Below, piece by piece: positions 6,184 through 10,751 of a stretch of DNA of 10,751 nucleotides. The notes below the pieces were generated by a model. The model saw only the letters and a list, made by a program, of their open reading frames with translations. It was not told where the DNA came from and searched no databases. Position numbers and translations under genes: made by a program. Source of the DNA: Gemmatimonadota bacterium. Its GTDB lineage: Bacteria > Orphanbacterota > Orphanbacteria > Orphanbacterales > Orphanbacteraceae. The DNA lies in the NCBI GenBank assembly GCA_013002425.1, contig JABDJQ010000007.1:1-10751 (forward strand). The letters are read 5' to 3'. Position 1 is the stretch's first letter. Every line of letters begins with the position of its first letter.

Positions 6184-6207
6184 AGAGCCGGGCTCTTTCT
6201 TTTTTTT
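6182..6207 (+). terminator. Rho-independent terminator after the coiled-coil gene
   Basis: AAAGAGC (6182-6188) and GCTCTTT (6192-6198) pair around a CGG loop, followed by C and eight T residues (6200-6207). The stem begins inside the TAA stop codon (6181-6183). This is the clearest intrinsic terminator in the window and separates the gene from zapA. Confidence 0.88.
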
Positions 6208-6237
6208 ATAGAGTGTGAAGTTCGAGGGCGGGGCAAC

Positions 6238-6333
6238 GGCGCATGGCATGCGCAACGGCGCAAGGATTGCGCAACGGCGCAAGGATTGCGCAACGGCGCA
6301 TCGAATGCGCAAGAGGCGCAAGGATTGCGCAAC
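6238..6333. repeat. Five tandem 19-bp units, each an inverted repeat (GCGCAW-NNN-WTGCGC)
   Basis: Units lie at 6238-6256, 6257-6275, 6276-6294, 6295-6313 and 6315-6333, with one extra base before the last. The unit is GGCGCAAGGATTGCGCAAC. Each contains a 6+3+6 dyad. Units 2, 3 and 5 have GCGCAA/TTGCGC arms with a GGA centre. Units 1 and 4 have GCGCAT/ATGCGC arms with GGC and CGA centres. Thus where one arm changes A to T, the other changes T to A. The array fills the gap between a terminator and zapA, ending 38 bases before the zapA start. It could be a set of operator sites, a string of RNA hairpins, or a copy of a dispersed genomic repeat. Confidence 0.9.
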
Positions 6334-6371
6334 GCCCTGATTGAAACGAATCCAACGTTTGCGAGGTTGTC

Positions 6372-6665
6372 TTGGAATCTCCCAAGGGAAGCGCAAAGGT
6401 CACGATATTCGGGAACGAATACCAGGTACAGGCGTCCGAAGATCCCGGGTACATCGAAAAGATCGCCCGTTATGTCGACGGGAAGATGCGCGAACTGCAA
6501 AGCCGGAGCACGATTTCTTCTTCGACGAAGATCGCGATTCTGGTCGCTATGAACATCGCCGACGAACTGCACAAGGAGTTGGAGGCGAAGGAAGCGACCC
6601 AGCGCGATGTCGATGAACGTGCCGGCGCCCTGGAGTTGATCCTGGAGGGACAGGCCGGCGACTGA
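6372..6665 (+). CDS. zapA: Cell division protein ZapA
   Basis: A 97-residue ZapA-family protein, which binds FtsZ and bundles its filaments at mid-cell. The N-terminal strand VTIFGNEYQV (about 10-19), the EDPGYIEKIARYVDGKM helix (about 23-39) and KIAILVAMNIADELHKELE (about 52-70) are the family core; a coiled-coil end follows. Length is normal. The start is TTG 6372 with GAGG (6363-6366) five bases before it. The in-frame stop at 6342-6344 leaves no ATG or GTG start that keeps the fold. It lies just downstream of the tandem dyad array and upstream of a hairpin/T-run region. No conventional promoter is obvious, so the transcription start may lie in or before the array. Confidence 0.92.
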   Translation: MESPKGSAKVTIFGNEYQVQASEDPGYIEKIARYVDGKMRELQSRSTISSSTKIAILVAMNIADELHKELEAKEATQRDVDERAGALELILEGQAGD

Positions 6666-6675
6666 CCGGCCGCGC

Positions 6676-6689
6676 CGAATCGCGATTCG
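6676..6689. repeat. 14-bp perfect palindrome after zapA
   Basis: CGAATCGCGATTCG is perfectly self-complementary and lies 11 bases after the zapA stop, outside any gene. It could be a regulator site or chance. It has no T-run, so it is not a terminator by itself. Confidence 0.5.
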
Positions 6690-6722
6690 TTTCATTCATG
6701 TGTTTTCGTTGCCCTGTCGGGT

Positions 6723-6767
6723 CCGTGCCGGAGAATCTCCGGTAAGTGACTCCGGCGGGGTTTTTTT
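6723..6767 (+). terminator. Terminator hairpin with a competing hairpin (attenuator-like) before rny
   Basis: GCCGGAG (6727-6733) can pair with CTCCGGC (6750-6756). The stem extends outward through 6723-6724 with 6759-6760 across one mismatch, and TTTTTTT (6761-6767) follows directly: an intrinsic terminator. The same 5' arm can pair instead with a nearer copy of CTCCGG (6737-6742) around an AAT loop. The two folds cannot coexist. It may simply end the zapA transcript, or control read-through into rny. Confidence 0.65.
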
Positions 6768-6884
6768 CTGGCCGCAACGTCGTCCCGACGAACGCCGTCA
6801 AAGGCGAAACGTCGCTGACGACGCCATGTCATCACGACGCGGCCGGCTCATAAATAGGGAGGCATGCCTCCCGGGAGGACGGGG
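6768..6884 (+). promoter_or_regulatory. rny leader region with a 16-bp palindrome at the ribosome binding site
   Basis: GGGAGGCATGCCTCCC (6857-6872) is a perfect palindrome, followed immediately by GGGAGG (6873-6878), the ribosome binding site six bases before ATG 6885. The CCTCCC arm can pair with the first GGGAGG (stem of six, CATG loop), leaving the real site free, or partly with the second, masking it. Upstream (6777-6823) are short CGTCG/CGACG inverted repeats. A weak -10-like CATAAA is at 6849-6854, without a good -35 box. No coding region was found here. Confidence 0.5.
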
Positions 6885-8444
6885 ATGACTCTGTTCCAAA
6901 TCGGAATCGCCGTCGGCGTAGGGATCCTTCTCTCGCTGGTATTCTGGTTCCTTCAGGTGCGCGTGGGACGCGGCCGGGTGCAGTCCGCGCAGAACGTGGC
7001 CTCGAAGATCATCGACGAGGCGAAGAAGGAAGCGGAAACCAGAAAGAAGGAAGCGACCCTCGAAGCCAAGGACGAGTGGTTCAAAGCAAAAGAGAAATTC
7101 GATCGCGAGACCGAGCAGAAGAAACAGGAAATCCAGAAGCTCGAGAAGCGCGTAACGGATAAAGAAGCGAGTTTGAACCGGCGGGTCGACCTGCTCGACA
7201 AGAAAGACGCCGAGAACGACCAGAAAGAGACGGAGCTCAAGCGGCGCGAAGAGGGCCTGCGATCCCGCGAGGGAGAACTCGCGGACCTGATCGACAGGCA
7301 GAATGTCCAGCTGGAGCGGATCGCGGGGCTTACGACGTCGGAAGCCAAGGCGATTCTGATGACGAACCTCGAGGAAGAGGCGCGTCACGAAGCGGCAAAG
7401 CAGCTCCGCGCCATTCGCGACGAGACGAAGCGGACCGCGGAGAAAGAGGCGAAGAAGATCGTGACGCTTGCCATCCAGCGATGCGCCGCGGACCACTCGG
7501 CCGAAACGACCGTTTCGGTCATCACGATTCCGAACGACGAAATGAAGGGCCGGATCATCGGACGCGAAGGGCGCAATATCCGCGCGTTCGAGCAGGCGAC
7601 CGGCATCGACGTGATCATCGACGACACACCGGGGGCCGTCGTGCTTTCTGGCTTCGACCCGGTGCGGCGTGAGATCGCGCGCGCCTCGCTCGACCGCCTG
7701 ATCAGCGACGGCCGCATCCATCCCGGACGCATCGAAGAGGTCGTACAGAAAGCCTCGAAGGAGATGGACGAGAAGATCATCGACCTCGGAGAGCGGACGA
7801 CGCTCGAGATGGGCACGGTGGGCGTTCACGAACGCATCGTCAAGCTTCTGGGGAGGCTTCACTACCGCACGTCCTACGGGCAGAACGTGCTCGCTCACTC
7901 GAAAGAAGTGGCCTGGCTCTGCGGGATCATGGCCGCCGAACTGCGGCTCGACGAGACGCTCGCGAAGCGGGCGGGGCTTCTTCACGATATCGGGAAGGCG
8001 CTCACGCACGAGGTCGAAGGGCTGCATTCGCTGATCGGGGGCGACGTGGCCGAGAAGTGCAACGAGAACAAGCTCATCGTGAACGCGATCCGCGCGCATC
8101 ATGACGACGTGGAGCCGATCTCGCTCTACGTGCCGATCGTGCAGGCGGCGGACGCGATTTCGGGGGCGCGGCCGGGCGCGCGCGGCGAGACGATCGAAAC
8201 CTACGTGCAGCGTCTCGAGAAGCTCGAGGACATTGCGAACTCGTTCAAGGGCGTCGAGAAATCATTCGCGATTCAGGCCGGTCGGGAAGTGCGTATCATG
8301 GTGGAGGGAGGCATCGTCACCGATGACGAAGCGTCCAACATGTCCGCCTCGATCGCGCGCAAGATCGAGAAAGAGCTCGAGTACCCGGGCCAGATCAAAG
8401 TCACCGTGATTCGAGAAACCCGTTCCGTGGAGTACGCAAGATAA
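6885..8444 (+). CDS. rny: Ribonuclease Y
   Basis: Membrane-anchored endoribonuclease that starts mRNA decay. From ATG 6885 the protein is 519 residues, the usual size. The order is an N-terminal membrane segment (about 3-23), a long charged coiled coil (about 35-150), a KH RNA-binding domain with GRIIGREGRNI (G222 onward), then the HD domain with AHSKEV and LLHDIGK (H367, D368; compare H368/D369 in B. subtilis), and the family C-terminus QIKVTVIRETRSVEYA. ATG 6864 would add seven residues, but its AGGGAGG is only one base away, whereas ATG 6885 has GGGAGG at six bases. The HD metal site looks intact. zapA-rny adjacency recurs in bacteria. folD starts two bases after the stop, so rny, folD and xseA form one tight unit. 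Confidence 0.97.
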   Translation: MTLFQIGIAVGVGILLSLVFWFLQVRVGRGRVQSAQNVASKIIDEAKKEAETRKKEATLEAKDEWFKAKEKFDRETEQKKQEIQKLEKRVTDKEASLNRRVDLLDKKDAENDQKETELKRREEGLRSREGELADLIDRQNVQLERIAGLTTSEAKAILMTNLEEEARHEAAKQLRAIRDETKRTAEKEAKKIVTLAIQRCAADHSAETTVSVITIPNDEMKGRIIGREGRNIRAFEQATGIDVIIDDTPGAVVLSGFDPVRREIARASLDRLISDGRIHPGRIEEVVQKASKEMDEKIIDLGERTTLEMGTVGVHERIVKLLGRLHYRTSYGQNVLAHSKEVAWLCGIMAAELRLDETLAKRAGLLHDIGKALTHEVEGLHSLIGGDVAEKCNENKLIVNAIRAHHDDVEPISLYVPIVQAADAISGARPGARGETIETYVQRLEKLEDIANSFKGVEKSFAIQAGREVRIMVEGGIVTDDEASNMSASIARKIEKELEYPGQIKVTVIRETRSVEYAR

Positions 8445-8446
8445 CG

Positions 8447-9340
8447 ATGCAGTCAGTCGCACAGAAAAACATAGACGGGAAACTCCTGGCGAAGGAGATC
8501 GAAGCGAAGGTGGGCGCGGCGGTAGACCGCCTGAAGACGCGCGGGGTGACGCCGCGTCTCGTGTCGCTGGCGGTCGACGAGGAGGATGCGTCCTTCGAAT
8601 CTTACATGCGGCAGCGTGACAAGGCGTGCGCGCGCGTCGGAATCGAGTCGTCCGTGGAGAAGGTGCCGCTGGCCGGCGGGGAGCGCGAACTGAATCGCGC
8701 GCTCGCCAGACTTTCGGGCGATTCGACGGTGCACGGCATTCTGATCAAGCAGCCGCTTCCTTCAGGCTTCAACGAACAGGCGCTGCTCGCGAATCTCGAC
8801 CCGAAGAAGGACGTGGAGGGGATTCATCCCTACAACCTGGGGCTGCTCGCGCTCGGGCGCCCGCGTTTCGTTCCGTGCACGGCGCTTGCCGTGATGGAGA
8901 TCATCGACCGCTTCGGTGTCGAGATGGACGGACGTCATATCGTGGTTCTCGGAAGGAGCAAGGTCGTGGGGGCGCCGCTCGCGACGATGCTTCTGCAGAA
9001 GCGCTCGGGCGGGAACGGCACGGTGACGGTCTGTCATTCACGTACGCGTGATCTACCGAGTTACGTTCGCCAGGCGGAGATTCTGATCGCCGCGATCGGC
9101 CAGCCGGAGTTCGTGCGCGGCGAATGGCTGCGCGAGGGGTCGGTCGTGATCGATGTCGGCACGCACGCGATCGACGCCCCGGACACGAAGAAGGGCTGGA
9201 AGCTCGTGGGAGACGTGCACGCGGCGAGCGCGCTGCCCGTCGTGTCGCGGATGACGCCCGTACCGGGCGGCGTCGGCCCGGTCACCACTTCTCTCCTGCT
9301 GCAGGCGACCGCGCGCGCGGCATCCGGATCGGAGGAGTAA
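8447..9340 (+). CDS. folD: FolD-family methylenetetrahydrofolate dehydrogenase/cyclohydrolase, divergent active site
   Basis: A 297-residue FolD homologue, normally interconverting 5,10-methylene-, methenyl- and 10-formyl-tetrahydrofolate with NADP. Family blocks are present: IDGKLLAKEI at the N-terminus, VHGILIKQPLP (96-105), KKDVEGIHPYNLG (120-132), VPCTA (142-146), the nucleotide-binding VVLGRSKVVGAP (166-177), VTVCHSRT and TPVPGGVGPVTT (270-281). The active-site tyrosine appears kept (Y53). By eye alignment to the human enzyme, however, catalytic K56 is R57, Q100 is K101 and D125 is E124. The fold is clear, but one of the two activities, especially the cyclohydrolase, may be altered. The ribosome binding site is weak (GGAG, 14 bases away), suggesting coupling to rny, whose stop is two bases upstream. 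The stop overlaps the xseA ATG by one base. Confidence 0.9.
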   Translation: MQSVAQKNIDGKLLAKEIEAKVGAAVDRLKTRGVTPRLVSLAVDEEDASFESYMRQRDKACARVGIESSVEKVPLAGGERELNRALARLSGDSTVHGILIKQPLPSGFNEQALLANLDPKKDVEGIHPYNLGLLALGRPRFVPCTALAVMEIIDRFGVEMDGRHIVVLGRSKVVGAPLATMLLQKRSGGNGTVTVCHSRTRDLPSYVRQAEILIAAIGQPEFVRGEWLREGSVVIDVGTHAIDAPDTKKGWKLVGDVHAASALPVVSRMTPVPGGVGPVTTSLLLQATARAASGSEE

Positions 9341-10751
9341 TGGGCTACCCGGCCCCCCGGGGCGGACGCGCCGGCGAGGGCCGGCAAAGTCAATCCCGGC
9401 GCGGCGAGCGGAAGATTCTGACTGTTTCCGAACTCGCGGCGCGCGTAAAAGACCTGATCGAACGATCCATTCCCCACGTATGGATCGAGGGCGAGATCTC
9501 GAACTTCGTCCATCACGCCTCCGGACACATGTATTTTTCCCTGAAGGACGATCGCTCGCAGATCAGCGCCGCGTTCTTCGCAGGCGACAACCGTACGCTC
9601 AAGTTCCGGCCCGAAAACGGAATGAAAGTCTACGCATTCGGGAAACCGACGATATACGGCGTGCGCGGGACGTACCAGATCGTCGTCTCGCGCATGCAGC
9701 CCGCGGGTGTCGGCGATCTCGAAGTCGCGTTTCGCCAGCTGAAGGAAAAGCTCGACAAAGAAGGCCTGTTCCGGGCCGATCGGAAGAGACCGATTCCGCG
9801 CTACCCGCGTGTCGTAGCGCTCGTCACCTCGCCGTCCGGGGCGGCGGTTCACGACATGCTGCGCGCGCTTCACCGGCGTTTTCCGTTAGACGTTAAGATC
9901 ATACCGGTCCGGGTGCAGGGAGACGGCGCGGCGCGCGACATCGCCGCCGGTCTCGAGCGCGCGAATCGCCTGTCGGGCGCCGACGTGATCCTGCTCGGTC
10001 GAGGGGGAGGTTCGCTGGAAGATCTGTGGGCGTTCAACGAGGAGATCGTAGCGCGTGCGGTGGCGGACTCGCGGATTCCGGTCGTGACCGGGATCGGGCA
10101 TGAAGTCGACACCACCATTGCGGACTTCGTGGCCGACCTTCGCGCGGCGACGCCGACGGCGGCGGCCGAGATGGTGGTGCCCGATCAGAGGGAGGTGCTC
10201 GAGAGCCTTCGTCACTCCGAGATGCGTCTCGCGCGCCGGATCAGCGAACGGCTCGAGCTTCTCAAGGAACGGCTCGCCCGTTTTGCGGAAAGCCGGGCGC
10301 TGGCGGAACCGCGGGCGAGGCTGCTGACCGAGGCGCAGCGACTGGACGATCAGACCGACCGTATGGCGCGCGCGCTGCATAACCTGCAACTCCGAACCGC
10401 GGACGAACTGCGCGAAAGCGCACGGCGGATGGTGCGCGCCCATCGCACCGAGCAGAGCCGCTGCGGCGCGCTCTTGACCGAACAGGCGCGCAGAATGATC
10501 CAGGCGCTCAGAAACTGGGAAGGCCGCGTAGCCGGCCGCGTGGAACTCGTGAACGAGAAACTTGCCGCGCTCGATCCGCTGGCGGTGCTGGAGCGTGGCT
10601 ACGCCATAGCGCGCAACGTAGAATCGGGCGCGACCATCACGAACGCATCTACCCTCGCCGCAGGCGATGCCGTTACGATACGATTTCGGAGGGGGGAGGC
10701 GGACGCCGTGATCGAGCGGGTTCGCACGGAGGCCCCCGGGGAGACGAAGGA
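9340..10751 (+). CDS. xseA: Exodeoxyribonuclease VII large subunit (3' end beyond the window)
   Basis: The catalytic subunit of exonuclease VII, which degrades single-stranded DNA with XseB. The frame is open from ATG 9340 to the window end: 470 codons with no stop, so the gene is incomplete here by at least a few codons. An arginine/glycine-rich extension (1-25) precedes the N-terminal OB fold (ILTVSELAARVKDLIE, WIEGEISNF, GHMYFSLKD). The nuclease domain shows LVTSPSGAAVHD (161-172), GRGGGSLEDLWAFNEE (220-235), GIGHEVDTTIADF (251-263) and AATPTAAAE (269-277). A long coiled-coil region follows, then LDPLAVLERGYAIAR (411-425), the usual C-terminal block. GGAGGAG (9331-9337) lies just before the ATG, which overlaps the folD TAA. 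The remaining residues should be few; xseB is commonly next. Confidence 0.95.
   Translation, partial: MGYPAPRGGRAGEGRQSQSRRGERKILTVSELAARVKDLIERSIPHVWIEGEISNFVHHASGHMYFSLKDDRSQISAAFFAGDNRTLKFRPENGMKVYAFGKPTIYGVRGTYQIVVSRMQPAGVGDLEVAFRQLKEKLDKEGLFRADRKRPIPRYPRVVALVTSPSGAAVHDMLRALHRRFPLDVKIIPVRVQGDGAARDIAAGLERANRLSGADVILLGRGGGSLEDLWAFNEEIVARAVADSRIPVVTGIGHEVDTTIADFVADLRAATPTAAAEMVVPDQREVLESLRHSEMRLARRISERLELLKERLARFAESRALAEPRARLLTEAQRLDDQTDRMARALHNLQLRTADELRESARRMVRAHRTEQSRCGALLTEQARRMIQALRNWEGRVAGRVELVNEKLAALDPLAVLERGYAIARNVESGATITNASTLAAGDAVTIRFRRGEADAVIERVRTEAPGETK

Noticed and set aside
6238..6333. CRISPR array
   Set aside because: The units are directly abutting 19-mers with only 3-base variable centres. 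There are no spacers of 25-40 bases and no cas genes nearby.
6690..6770. ZTP, cobalamin or glycine riboswitch
   Set aside because: I looked for the conserved cores of these classes and found no match. folD is also 1.7 kb away, beyond rny.
6666..6884. 6S RNA (ssrS), often found between zapA and rny
   Set aside because: The T-run at 6761 leaves only about 100 bases, and I could not find the long rod with a central bubble. Rfam searching would settle it.
6864..6884. Start of rny at ATG 6864
   Set aside because: The AGGGAGG is only one base from that ATG, the ATG lies in the palindrome loop, and ATG 6885 gives the normal length with a well-spaced binding site.
6700..6888. A 62-codon open frame between zapA and rny
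   Set aside because: It runs through the hairpin and T-run and into the rny start region. It has no ribosome binding site and no recognisable sequence.
6798..8102. A 434-codon minus-strand open frame across rny
   Set aside because: Antisense shadow of the RNase Y coiled coil and KH region; the sense frame has all family motifs.

Overview
The window is a GC-rich stretch of bacterial chromosome filled with housekeeping genes, all on the + strand. I see no phage, transposase, CRISPR or defence genes. The phylum cannot be fixed from this sequence. Several features argue against a model proteobacterium or firmicute: ThrRS has no N-terminal TGS domain, rpmI is missing between infC and rplT, FolD is divergent, and ribosomal protein S1 ends in a glycine-rich, acidic tail.

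Layout. (1) 1-2857: the end of cmk overlaps plsC by ATGA. A promoter-like site and a leader hairpin follow, then rpsA. rpsA is broken by a -1 frameshift inside its sixth S1 domain, and the rest of the protein lies in the next frame. (2) 2854-3080: a promoter whose -35 box overlaps the rpsA stop drives a tRNA-Val(GAC) gene, followed by a strong hairpin. (3) 3081-5839: thrS-infC-rplT. infC appears to start at an AUC codon. The usual rpmI is absent and pheST does not follow. (4) 5908-6665: a small coiled-coil gene (ZapB-like position) ends in a clear intrinsic terminator. Next come five tandem 19-bp dyad repeats, then zapA. (5) 6666-6884: a non-coding leader with two mutually exclusive hairpins, a T-run and a palindrome at the rny ribosome binding site. 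(6) 6885-10751: rny-folD-xseA, tightly packed. xseA runs off the window.

The genes serve nucleotide and lipid synthesis (cmk, plsC), translation (rpsA, tRNA-Val, thrS, infC, rplT), cell division (coiled-coil gene, zapA), mRNA decay (rny), one-carbon metabolism (folD) and DNA repair (xseA).

I found no convincing undescribed multi-gene system. The signals most worth checking are the tandem dyad array with paired compensatory changes (6238-6333), the AUC start of infC, the catalytic-residue substitutions in FolD, the rpsA frameshift, the TGS-less ThrRS and the alternative RNA folds upstream of rny.
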